Shown here: positions 38,201 through 49,334 of the stretch, in pieces
How positions within the stretch are numbered: the first letter of the stretch is position 1
How the letters are laid out: each line of letters begins with the position of its first letter
Source of the DNA: Tanytarsus gracilentus
Lineage: Eukaryota; Arthropoda; Insecta; Diptera; Chironomidae
Direction: 5' to 3'
Assembly: GCA_038502055.1 (NCBI GenBank)
Contig: JAXRKN010000044.1
Coordinates: 11,553,501-11,617,500, forward strand
DNA length: 64,000 nt
The notes under the pieces: generated by a model
The model's input: only the letters and a program-made list of their open reading frames with translations
Database searches by the model: none
What the model was told of the DNA's origin: nothing
Position numbers and translations under genes: made by a program

Positions 38201-40923
38201 AAACAGCCGAAGTTACACTTTTCAACACTGACCGTGAATTTGAATTTGTGGAAATTAATGAAGAAGAAAATTCAGTTCATCGGAAAAAGAGAGCGCTTGA
38301 AAGTGAGAGGAAGAAAACTGTGCTAATTAAATCAAATGATGGCACTTCAGTGTCATTCATGATTCGTCCATTAAAAGTTGGCCACATAACGATCAAAATT
38401 ACGGCTGAATCACAAATGGCTGGTGATGGTGTTGAGAGACAACTTAAAGTGGAGCCAGAGGGTGTGACTCAATTCATGAACGAAGCAGTTTTTATTGATC
38501 TTAGAAATACGCAAAACTTTAATACAAACATTGACATTGTTGTACCTAGCAATGCTGTGCCCGATTCAACACGCGTCGAAGCGTCAGCGATTGGAGATAT
38601 TTTGGGTCCATCGATTGAGAATTTGGATAAATTAATTAAATTACCATACGGATGTGGAGAACAAAACATGCTCAACTTCGTGCCCAACATTGTCGTTCTC
38701 GATTATCTTACGAATCTCAATAAATTGACACCAGTCATTGAGCAGAAAGCCAAAAAATATATGGAGTCGGGATATCAACGTGAATTAACTTACAAACACG
38801 ATGACGGCTCTTATAGTGCTTTTGGAAAGAGTGACAGTTCAGGATCGACATGGCTGACGGCTTTCGTTGCAAAATCATTTAATCAAGCCTCAAAATATAT
38901 TTTGGTCGACAAAGCAATTGTAAAGGAAGCTCTTGAGTTTTTGAAAAATGTCCAAAGCTCAAATGGAAGTTTTCCAGAGGTTGGTCATGTTTCTCATAAA
39001 GACATGCAAGGAGGATCTTCGAAAGGAATCGCGTTGACAGCTTACACTTTAATCACTTTCTTAGAGAACAAAGAGTTAATGACTGAATATCAAGAAACAA
39101 TTAACAAGGCATTGAATTATGTTGTCAACAATTTTGATCAGCTCAATGACAATTATGCTCCGTTATATTATTTTGTTTAATTTTTGCTGTTGATTATTTT
39201 ATAAAATTTATGTGTACCTTGGGAAGATTTGAATGGTTTCTGGGTGGCCATTTTTTTTCCTTTTCCTTTTTTTTTTTTTTTTTTTTTTTTGATTTGTGAG
39301 TTTTGAGGTGGTGGTTTACTGGGTTTGTGGTAAAGATGGTTTTGGTTTGTTGTGAAGAAGTTTTGTTTTGGGTCGCCCCCGGCCGTTGGTAAAATGTCCT
39401 TTTTCATAAAATTTTTTTTTATTTTATGTTTGTTGAACTGGTCATTGCATGGGAATGATTGCACTGACGATTTTGAGGAATGTCCATCATGGGAGATAAT
39501 GTATTTTTAGAATATGGTTTTTTTTAATTTGAATTGGTTGTTGAATTATTGACGGGAATCGATTGACACTGAGATTTTTGAGGAAGATCATGGCCGGCCA
39601 GGAGTGCCACTAATGTCCTTTTTCAGAACTATGGCTTCATGTATGTCGTTGAACTCGTCATTGCATAAGGAATCGCGTTGACAGCTTACACTTTAATCAC
39701 TTTCTTAGAGAACAAAGAGTTAATGACTGAATATCAAGAAACAATTAACAAGGCATTGAATTATGTTGTCAACAATTTTGATCAGCTCAATGACAATTAT
39801 TCACTAGCTATTGCAACTTATGCACTTCAGCTTGCTAAACACGAAGCTAAAGACAGTTTCCTCGCTAAATTAAGCTCAAAATCAGAGAATAAAGACGGCA
39901 TGAGATATTGGAAGAAAGAGCAGCCTGCAACAAATGAGACCAACCCATGGACGTATCGACCAAATTCAGTCAATGTTGAGATGTCCGCTTATGCACTTCA
40001 ATCATTCATCGAGGCAGGACGTGATACTGAGTCAGTTCCAATCATGAAATGGCTTGTGACACAGAGAAATGAAAATGGAGGCTTCCAGTCGACTCAAGAC
40101 ACGGTCGTTGGACTTCAAGCACTCTCAAAACTTGCGACAAAAATATATGTGCCCAACAGTGAAATTCAAATTAATGTTAAAGCTAAAAATGCTGCTCCTA
40201 AATCGATCAATATAAACGCAGCAAATTCACTCATCTTGCAAAAACACGAACTCTCTTCCGATGCTCGTCATTTTGAGGTTTCTGCAAGCGGTAGAGGCTT
40301 TAGTATCCTCCAAATTTCTTATCGCTACAACATTGATAACTCAGCGAAATATCCAAGATTCACTCTCGCACCTAAAATTGAAGACGCTTCAAATAAGGAA
40401 TTTTTGCATCTTAGTGTTTGCACTAAATTTGTACCAGACTCACAGGCTGATAAATCAAACATGGCCGTCATGGAAGTCACACTTCCTAGTGGATTTACAT
40501 TCGACTCTGATCATTTACAAGACTTACTTTCAACTGAACGTGTAAAGGTGAAAATAGTTTGAATTAAATTTTATAAACTCTAAAAAACTTTTTAAATTTG
40601 CAGAAAGTTGAAACAAAAGAGGGTGAAACAATTGTGATAATATATTTCGATGACATTGACGCTTCAGAACTTTGTCCCGAGATCAAAGCATATCGAACTC
40701 ACGGAGTCGCAAAACAAAAGCCATCGCCTGTTGTGATTTACGATTATTATGACAATTGTAAGTATTAAATTTATTTCATGTGATGGTGAAATCTAATTTT
40801 TTATTTACAGCACGCCACGCCAGAACTTTTTACAACCCTCCAGAAATTTCTCTATGCGACATTTGCTTGGACGAAAATGAGTGTCGAGATGCGTGTGAAG
40901 TTGATGGAATTCAAACTGACTAA
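35223..40923 (+). CDS. Thioester-containing protein (TEP) 2 of cluster, thioester exon interrupted by an insertion
   Basis: Exons 35223-35495, 35553-36683, 36786-36880, 36939-37200, 37259-37547, 37601-37922, 37974-39156 plus 39801-40547, 40604-40757, 40811-40923. It has a signal peptide (VLSLLFLFLMCDQIVG), macroglobulin domains, a single variable exon ending IRKEFPETWLFDNLE, an RKKR site, GCGEQN near residue 1017 and SHKDMQGG. It ends with LCDICLDENECRDAC and has no hydrophobic tail, so it is probably fully secreted. Within the thioester exon the sequence at 39157-39800 breaks the frame (stop at 39178-39180). If those 644 bases are set aside, the exon is 1930 bases, exactly the length in the first TEP, and the protein would be 1522 aa. 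Whether the copy is functional in the animal is uncertain. Confidence 0.88.
39023..39156 (+). repeat. 134-bp direct repeat, left copy
   Basis: Coding DNA of the TEP thioester domain that appears identical by eye to 39667-39800. The two copies flank about 510 bases of unrelated sequence. This is far longer than any transposon target-site duplication, so a local duplication or an assembly join is more likely. Confidence 0.9.
39157..39666. other. 510-bp insertion inside the TEP 2 thioester exon
   Basis: Non-coding sequence with a poly-T tract near 39259-39290, runs of G/T-rich DNA and internal near-repeats. AATGTCCTTTTTCA occurs at 39393 and 39612; a GATTG...TTTTGAGGAA...CATGG motif occurs near 39456 and 39561. 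A related motif lies outside the gene at 41263-41297, so part of this is probably a dispersed repeat. No inverted termini, transposase or intron-like borders that would restore the frame were found. Confidence 0.6.
39667..39800 (+). repeat. 134-bp direct repeat, right copy
   Basis: Second copy of 39023-39156. From its end (39801) the TEP reading frame continues normally, which shows that this copy, not the left one, is contiguous with the downstream coding sequence. Confidence 0.9.
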
Positions 40924-42084
40924 AAAATTTAAAATTTGTGTTGAAATATTTTAAAATTGCATTTAATTGGTGAAATAAAATTATACTCCCTTTATTAATT
41001 TTGTTTTTCCAACCTTTTTCGCCTGTGCGCTTCCTTGTCATGCCTCCTTTTATTTCTCCTTTTTATCTCTTCTTTTCCTTTCTTTTTTCTTTTTATTTTT
41101 TTTTCCTTCTCCTTGTTTTTTTTCTAAAGATCAGTTTTGGCTCTAGTTGTCAAGAATATTTTTTTTGAGGTACGACCCTTCAGGACCGTCCCTGATCAAA
41201 AATTCTTTTTCATACAAATTTTCTCTTTTATGGTTAATGATTGAACTTAATTTCATAGAAACGATTGACATTGACGATTTTTGAGGAATCCATATGGAGA
41301 ATTTAAGAAAACCAAATCTAATGCCCATTGCAACGGAGTAGGGTACTAATTTATGCGGAGCTATTGGAAATGGCAACGCCGTTTGCAGACCCATCTTGTT
41401 TACATTTTTGAATTCATACGTACGATGTTTTTCTCAATGTTTTACTTTACAATTTTATGACCGGTTGGAATTTTTTTGGTGTGTCAGAAGTGAATAACGT
41501 TTCAAACAGTCGAGACTTAATCCGTGTATCTCCTCAAAATTGGTATGAAAATTAGTTAAATACAATTAATTCACAATTAAAGTATAGTAAAGAAGATAAA
41601 AGGTTGAATTAAAGTTTTAAAGAGTTAAAAGTCAGCTGAATAACGAGTACAAAAAATAATTGTTGTTTGTCCTTGAAAAATTGTTTTCTACATTTAAACG
41701 GCAGCAATAAAATTTTTAGAAATAAAATGGTTAAAAAATTTGTCAACCAATTTTATTCTGCAAGATTTATAATAATTTTGTATAAGATTTTCTGTATTAC
41801 GCATCAGTTTCACATATGGCGTAATTTGTATTACTAAAAAGTGATGGTGAAATAATTCTAAGTATTAAGTGATTAAGTTTAATGTTTTAAAAATGTGTCT
41901 TCATTGTTTTCGTTCAATGTTTTCCTTAAATAGTTTCAACCAATCGCAAAACGATCATTTTATTTGGTGGTGAAAAACTATTTAAGGACTTTGGACATTT
42001 AATTTTTTTTAAATTTGTATTTCAGTATTTAAAATTTTTAAGAAAATTACTTTACAATTTTTCGAATTTATTAGATGAGGAAAA
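40924..42084. other. Spacer between TEP 2 and TEP 3
   Basis: AATAAA at 40974-40979 is the likely polyadenylation signal of TEP 2. A pyrimidine-rich stretch follows (41000-41120), then a repeat motif at 41263-41297 related to the insertion in TEP 2. A TTTCAG at about 42019-42025 could be a 5' UTR acceptor. No upstream exon with a signal peptide for TEP 3 could be identified here. Confidence 0.5.
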
Positions 42085-45000
42085 ATGTTTCGACAATTTT
42101 CATCGAAGGTAATTTTTAAAAAAATCATAAAAATTGTAAGCTTTCAACTAAATTTTTAGGTACCCTCAAAGGGATTTTTTATTATCACTGGCAGTAACTT
42201 GATTCGTGCGGGTGAGAATTATCGAGTTACAGTGTTTTGCAATGGCTACAAGAGTGAAGAAAAGCTTTCACTAAGATTGAGATCTTACGATGACCTCAAG
42301 GATCCTGATTATAAGAAAATTTATTTAAATGGAAATGAAGTGCTGGAAGTCGAATTCGAAGTAAGAAAATTTACAATTATTTAAGTAAGTTTAAAACTCT
42401 TTAATGTTAGACTAAACACCTTGTCGATGGCGAATATTATCTGGAAGTTAAAAATGGTGAAAAACGAACGATTGTCGTCAATCCAAAAAAACAATCAATT
42501 TTTGTTCAAACCGACAAGTCAATTTACAAGCCTTCTGATACCATTCAATTTCGCGTTGTGGTTCTCGATGCCGAGACGAGACCACTTAACCCTAAGCGTG
42601 TCGAACTTTTTATTACCGATGGCGCCGAGAATCGAGTAAAGCAGTTTGAGCAAGTTTCTTTTAAAAATGGTGTCTATCAAAATGAACTGCAGCTTTCGGA
42701 CTTACCCGTTATGGGTAGTTGGAAAATTCACGTAAAAATCGGTACTGGAGAAGATTTTGTGAAAATTTTCGAGGTCAACGAATATGTCTTGCCAAAATTT
42801 GAGGTTTCAATTGAAACAAATCCCGACATTCATTGTAAATATGGAAAACTAAAGGCAACAGTAAGAGCCAAGTATACTTTCGGCAAAGCTGCTACTGGAA
42901 GTGCAATTGTCACTGCTCATGTTGAGAGACAGACCAAATTAGGACGCAATACCGATTCACCGATTCACAGAGTTGTCACAAAACAAATTGCCGTCGATGG
43001 CAAGAATTTTGTTGAATTTGATATGGAAAAAGATCTTGGAATAACCAATAGCAATTGCGCGAGAGTTGTGGTGCTCGAGGCAAAGTTTAAAGAACTTTTA
43101 AGTGAAAAAGAATGTTCAGCAAAAGCTGAAGTGAAAGTTCATAAATATCCTCATAAACTTGAGTTAAAAAAGAGCAATGAAAAATTTAAGCCTGGCTTAC
43201 CTTACTCTATTACTGCGATCGTTAAAAATTACGATAAAGGAACTCCAGTCACTGACAGTTTCAATCCTGTTAAGTTCAATCTAACTTTTCACTATGAAGT
43301 CTTGACAAAGTACAAAGAATCGTTTGAAGCTCATGTTAATGGACGTAAAATTCGACCGAACGAAGAATATGAAGCATGGGAAGAATTTAAAGAACATAAA
43401 GAGTATGAAATTTTACCAGAAAATGGCATTGCCAAATTGGAATTAGATTTGGAGAAAAAGTACACTTTCTTTGAGATCAAGGTAGGTTACTAAATAGTAG
43501 GCTCTTTGTAAAAAATCTTAACTGAATTTTTAATCAGGCAAAATATCAAGAAACTGAAGAGTCAATAAACAAAATAATGAAGGTTGAAACTGAGTGTGAT
43601 CAGTACATCATGGCACGAGTGATCACGGACAAGTAAGATAATTTATTTTTATACAGAAAATATCTTTAAAAAAATTAATCAAGTCCAACTTTGAGCAAAA
43701 TCGTCCAAGTTGAAGTTTTGTCTACTGATGAAATCAGTCAACTTTCATACGAAGTGCTTGGTCGTGGAGATTGTGTCGAGGCAAAAACTGTCTATTTTCC
43801 TCCAACCAAGAGACATGTCATTAACATCAAGCCATCACTCATGATGATCCCTAAAGCTCAGCTAGTCCTCAACTACTTGACAGATGATGGTGAAATTATT
43901 TCTGAGCGAATTGAAATAAATTTTGGCAACGAACTCATCAATCATGTGAGTTATTTTTCTTTTATATTCTTTGAATTTTAATTAATTTAAAAATCTAGAT
44001 GAAAATTGAACTTTCATCGAATCAAGTCAAGCCAGGAAGTGAGATAGACATTACCGTGTCAACTCTACCAAACTCTTTCGTTAATTTACTCGGAGTCGAT
44101 CAAAGTGTTTTGCTATTGAAGAAGGGAAATGACATTGAAGCATCAACTGTTTTCAGCGATCTTTTAAAATATGGGAAAGAAAAAAATTACTCAAATTTCC
44201 ACGGTGGTTATCTTGATTTTCGTGAAGCCAATGCAATTATTATCACTAATGCAAAAAAGCCGTTTGGTGAGATGACAAAAGTTGTTAATAAAAATTTCAA
44301 AATTAACGAATTTATAAAATTTAGAACGGAAATATTTTCGTCGCGCTTATAGAAATGTATACTGCGACATGATGGCATCGTCAATCTCAAAAAAACGATC
44401 CTTAAGTTCGCGATTCTTAAGTTCGCGTTCTTATTCTGACGATGATGAGTTGTGCTTAAGAAATTTCACGCGGAGACCAGATGCTCGGAAAGAACCTGTA
44501 GAAGATGAATTTCAAGTTGAAGAAAACATCATTGATTTACCTAGAAAGGATATCGAAATTCGAAAGGAATTCCCTGAAACTTGGCTCTTTGACTCTCTTG
44601 AATTTTTAAAGTAATTTTTTGATTGAAAATTTTTTAAGCAAAAATAATAATAATTTAATTACTAGCGATACATCTGTTATGAAAATTTCAAAGAAAGTGC
44701 CCGACACAATCACCTCCTGGGTCATCACAGGATTTTCAATTGATCCACTCACTGGTTTGGGTCTCACTAAACAACCTTCAAAATTCAACGTCTTTCAGCC
44801 ATTCTTTGTGTCTACAAATCTTCCTTACTCAATCAAACGTGGCGAAGTTGTGTCAATTCCAATAATTGTCTTCAACTATATGGACCATGACCAAATGTCG
44901 GACATTAAACTTTTCAATGAAGAAGGTGAATTTGAATTCATTGAAAATGAGTCGGGTTTTGGAGAAGTTAGAAGCGTTGAAAAGAGCAAATCGAAAAGTG

Positions 45001-47112
45001 CATTCATAAAATCAAATGAGGGTGCAACAATTTCATTCACGATCAGACCGCTTAAGGTAGGAAACATAAAAATTAAAGTGATTGCAGAATCAACTTTAGC
45101 TGGCGATGGTGTCGAGAGACAACTGAGAGTTGAACCCGAAGGAGTTCCTCAATACTTCAATGAAGCCATTTTTGTGGATTTGAGACAAAATCGTGATTTT
45201 AACAAAATCTTTGATATCGAAATTCCCGAAAATGCAGTTTCCGACTCGACACACATTGAAGTCTCCGCGATTGGTGACATTTTGGGACCATCGATTGAGA
45301 ATTTGGACAAATTGATGTAAGAATTTTTGATAATTTTAGATTTTAAGTTTTAACACATGGGATAATATCAAAGTAAATAAATTTATTTACTCACGGTATA
45401 TAACAGTACATACATAAACTCATACATAAGCTGCATAATCCTTACTTTAAAAATAAATTTAATAGAAAATTGCCGTACGGCTGTGGTGAACAAAATATGT
45501 TAAACTTTGTGCCCAACATTGTCGTCCTTCAATACTTGACGAGCGTAAATAAACTTACACCTGCAATTGAAGCGAAAACGAAGAAATATTTGGAGTCAGG
45601 ATATCAACGTGAATTAACTTACAAGCACGATGATGGCTCTTACAGTGCTTTTGGTAAATACGATAAATTAGGATCGACTTGGCTGACAGCATTCGTCGCA
45701 AAATCCTTCCATGAAGCATCGAAATATATTCGAATTGAACAAAGTGTCATCAAACAAGCTTTGAACTTTTTAAGCAAAGTCCAATCGATCGACGGAAGCT
45801 TCAAAGAATATGGAAAAATTTTCCAAAAAGACATGCAGGGCGGAGCTTCAAAGGGAATTGCATTGACCGCTTATACTTTGGTTACTTTTATTGAAAATGA
45901 AAAGTATCGTGACAAATATAAGGACACGATTAAGCAAGCAATTGATTATATTGTCGCCAACAAAGATCAATTGGACGACCTTTATTCGCTTGCAGTCGCC
46001 ACTTATGCATTTTATCTTGCGAATCATGAATTAAAAGATTCTTTCATGAAAAAACTTGAGAGTCGAGCGATAAACGTGAATTCCATGAAATATTGGACAA
46101 AACCAATTCCGTCATCAGAAAAATCAAATCCCTGGTATAATCGTCCATTGTCAGTCAATGTTGAAATGTCTGCTTATGCACTTCAAGCTTTTGTTCAAGC
46201 GAATCGAAGCGTTGATGCAATTTCAATCATGAAGTGGTTGATCACACAGAGAAATGAAAATGGAGGTTTTCAATCGACGCAAGACACAGTCGTTGGACTT
46301 CAATCGCTGGCAAAATTAGCCTCAAAAATATACAATTCCGACAGTAACGTTGAGATTTCTGTAGAGTCTAAAAACTCACAAGAAAGTTTGATAACTGTAA
46401 ATAACGCAAATGCATTGGTTCTGCAGAAATATGAGCTTTCATCTGACGATCGAACTTTTGAGGTTAATGCAAAGGGAAAAGGATTTTGTATTTTCCAAAT
46501 TTCGTATCACTACAATTTAGATGATGCTGGAAAATATCCAAGATTTAATCTAAATCCGGTCGTTCAAAAATCATCAAATAAAGAATTTTTGAATTTAACC
46601 GTGACCACAAATTTTGTGCCAGACTCACATGCTGATAAATCAAACATGGCCGTCATGGAAGTCACACTACCGAGTGGTTTTACATTCGACTCTGATCATT
46701 TACCAGCTCTATTGAGAAGTGAACGTGTCAAAGTAAGTAAATTTAAAATTTAGAAATTTGTGAAGCCTCCGTAAAGTTTTTATTTACGCGGGTTGTACTT
46801 TAACCTAGAACTTGAATGAAAAATAATAATTACAGAAAGTTGAAACAAAAAACAACGACACAGTAGTTGTTGTGTATTTCGATGATGTCGACAAAAAGGA
46901 ACTTCGTCCTCAAATCAAAGCTTATCGTACGCACAAAGTGGCGAAACAAAAGCCAGCACCTGTTGTGATTTATGATTATTACGATAACTGTAAGTTTAAA
47001 ATTTTATTGAAAATTTTCAAATATTTGAACTCTTTTTTAAAAAATAGCACGACGTGCAACAACTTTTTACTCGCCACCAGAAATATCGATTTCAGATATC
47101 TGTGTTGGTTAG
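42085..47112 (+). CDS. Thioester-containing protein (TEP) 3 of cluster, divergent copy
   Basis: Exons 42085-42108, 42160-42360, 42411-43481, 43538-43632, 43684-43945, 43999-44266, 44325-44610, 44666-45316, 45466-46732, 46836-46989, 47048-47112 join in frame to 1447 aa. Macroglobulin blocks (EYVLPKFEV, LGVDQSVLLLKKGND), one variable exon ending IRKEFPETWLFDSLE and GCGEQN near residue 958 are intact. It differs from its neighbours in six ways. The only usable start gives MFRQFSSK with no signal peptide. An extra intron splits the exon just before the thioester. The RKKR site is absent. The candidate catalytic His is Gln (FQKDMQGG). The conserved ELCP is ELRP. The chain stops at SDICVG, without the terminal cysteines. 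No frameshift is seen, so it is probably expressed, but the N-terminus is uncertain; a missed signal exon upstream is possible. Confidence 0.85.
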
Positions 47113-47686
47113 TAATCAATACTTCCGGAATTTTAGTACTTTGTCGATGGCGCCTCATTTAATGTCACTTACTGACGCTGTAAGTAAAAATATTTTAATC
47201 GATTTTTAAAATGAGTTCGGCATACTGAGAAGATGCCGTTGAAAAAATCTCTGCTATAATTTTTTTAAAAATTTCGTTGCAATTTTTTTTATATATTTTC
47301 TTATGGGTTGGAGATTGTTTAATTAAAGTATTCTAGAGATCCATTTATAGGACATTCAAAAAATAATAATTTTCCGTGTGATGGACACTTTTTATGTTAC
47401 CGTTTTAGTAATTTTGTTTTTACATCTTGGTTTTATTTTTAAAAACGTCAATTTTATATTAATTAAAAGTGATTAAAAATTCAATAAAAATTATTTTATA
47501 ACCAAATTTTTTATCTTTAATTTTACTTTTCAGAAGTTCTGAATCAGAACTCAAATTTTTTATAATTTTTTTTTCTTAATATTTAAGTGAAACATATTTA
47601 AATTAGTTCTGGATTTATTTGCTCCTTTAAGCATTTTTTGAGGATTAGACTTAATTAAATTAAGTAATTTAATACTAAAAGTTCAT
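47113..47686. other. 3' flank of TEP 3
   Basis: AT-rich 3' flanking DNA. No gene, RNA or extension of the TEP C-terminus recognised. Confidence 0.5.
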
Positions 47687-48208
47687 TCCCAACTCCTGGG
47701 AAATTCCCAACTCCTGGGAAATTCCCAACACCTGGGAAATTCCCAACTCCTGGGAAATTCCCAACTCCTGGGAAATTCCCAACACCTGGGAAATTCCCAA
47801 CTCCTGGGAAATTCCCAACTCCTGGGAAATTCCCAACACCTGGGAAATTCCCAACTCCTGGGAAATTCCCAACACCTGGGAAATTCCCAACTCCTGGGAA
47901 ATTCCCAACACCTGGGAAATTCCCAACTCCTGGGAAATTCCCAACACCTGGGAAATTCCCAACACCTGGGAAATTCCCAACACCTGGGAAATTCCCAACA
48001 CCTGGGAAATTCCCAACACCTGGGAAATTCCCAACACCTGGGAAATTCCCAACACCTGGGAAATTCCCAACACCTGGGAAATTCCCAACTCCTGGGAAAT
48101 TCCCAACTCCTGGGAAATTCCCAACTCCTGGGAAATTCCCAACACCTGGGAAATTCCCAACTCCTGGGAAATTCCCAACACCTGGGAAATTCCCAACACC
48201 TGGGAAAT
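47687..48208. repeat. 18-bp minisatellite built of GGGAAATTCCC palindromes
   Basis: Tandem unit GGGAAATTCCCAACWCCT, where W is A or T and is the only position I see varying. Perfect GGGAAATTCCC cores start at 47698 and repeat every 18 bases up to 48184, giving 28 copies. The core is a symmetric match to the Rel/NF-kappaB consensus GGGRNWYYCC. The array also reads as a 197-residue GISQ(V/E)L repeat on the minus strand, which is a by-product of the 18-base unit. It lies 0.6 kb 3' of the TEP cluster and 0.1 kb 3' of the cytochrome b5 gene. Confidence 0.97.
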
Positions 48209-48313
48209 GGTCAAGGAATGTTTAATCTTTTTTATAATAACAAAAAACCTTAAAAATAATTTATTCATAAATATTACACTTAAAATTTAAAACTATCAAA
48301 AAACAAAAAACTT

Positions 48314-49334
48314 TTACTCAGGAAGAGCTGTAGACATATTTAAGACGCCCGGCCATCGATAAATTCTCTGGCATTCTGGAAGGATACCGATCTCATAAGA
48401 CTTCAAAGAACTCATCGCTGAACTCGAATGACCTGAAAATGACGATGTGCAATCTCTGTAAGAGAAAAAAAAAGAAAGATTGTAATTAAAAATTTTGAAA
48501 GTACTTGAAGATTATAAAAATTTAAAATCATCGATGATTGCAAAATTTTAGAGGTCAAAATTGGAGGAGTGTCTTTAATCAAGTAGAAATTTTTTAATTT
48601 TTTAAAAAAAGATTTTAACTCAATTAATTACTTAAACGTTAAACATTATTGAAAATTTCATGAAAAATATTTTGAAAATATAAAATTTACCTTCCGGCAT
48701 ATTCCATCAATATCTCCGATCCACCGGGATGCTGTAAAGAGAAGCCGACAAATAATTGATTAAAAATGTGAAAATTGACATTGTATAGAAACAGATTTAA
48801 AACAAATTTGTAAAGTTTATTAATAATAATGATTATTGTGATGCACTTATCAGTAGAGAAAAATTTCTCTCTTAAAAAATGAAACTCAGACAAAAGGGAA
48901 TTTTAATTTTACAACATAAAAAACTGATAATTGTATAAAAATTCTCATATAGTGTCATGTTGAGAAGATCAGTTAAAGAAAAAGGCACTCAAAAAGTTCA
49001 TGTGAGGTTATTAGAAGAAAAAAATTTAGAACAAAAAGATTTTCATTATCAAATTTTTTGAAAAAAAACTCACCAAGTCAAAGAAATTCGTTATGTCGTA
49101 CACGCGATCGTAGATCACAACCCAACAATCGTCGATCTGATCATGTTCAGACACTTCACTTAGAGAGATTTGATGAAGCTTATTGTCATTTTCACTCGCA
49201 TGACCCACCGATGGTGTCGTGGGTGTAAAAATTAATGTTCTCAATGTATTTGAAATGAAATTTGTTGCTGAGTCAAGAACTCCTTTTGCGTCCACTTCAC
49301 TATTTGAGCTCAATATGTTTATCATCGCTGCCAT
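48314..49334 (-). CDS. Cytochrome b5 domain protein, soluble
   Basis: Three coding exons on the minus strand, 49334-49074, 48731-48691 and 48455-48314, join in frame to 147 aa. After about 55 residues without similarity comes a cytochrome b5 fold: LSEVSEHDQIDDCWVVIYD, VYDITNF, then HPGGSEILMEYAGR with the first axial His at residue 88 and GH at residue 110. The heme-ligand spacing is 22 residues, two fewer than in classical microsomal b5. There is no C-terminal membrane anchor, so the protein is expected to be cytosolic. ATG 49334 (MAAMINIL) is taken as start; an open frame continues ten codons upstream without ATG. The electron-transfer partner is unknown. Confidence 0.85.

Noticed and set aside
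39157..39800. Insertion in TEP 2 read as an ordinary intron
   Set aside because: No GT-AG pair that I could find removes the duplicated 644 bases and keeps the frame; TEP 1 has no intron at this place.
41401..42084. Search for an upstream signal-peptide exon for TEP 3
   Set aside because: Candidate ATGs near 41425 and 41890 either meet stops or give no hydrophobic leader with a usable donor, so no exon was called.
47687..48208. CRISPR-like regular array
   Set aside because: There are no unique spacers; the 18-bp units are contiguous and nearly identical. This is a minisatellite in a eukaryotic genome.
47675..48268. Minus-strand frame of 197 codons with a GISQ(V/E)L repeat
   Set aside because: The unit is 18 bases, a multiple of three, so the satellite automatically stays open. 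There is no signal, no splice context and no other coding content.
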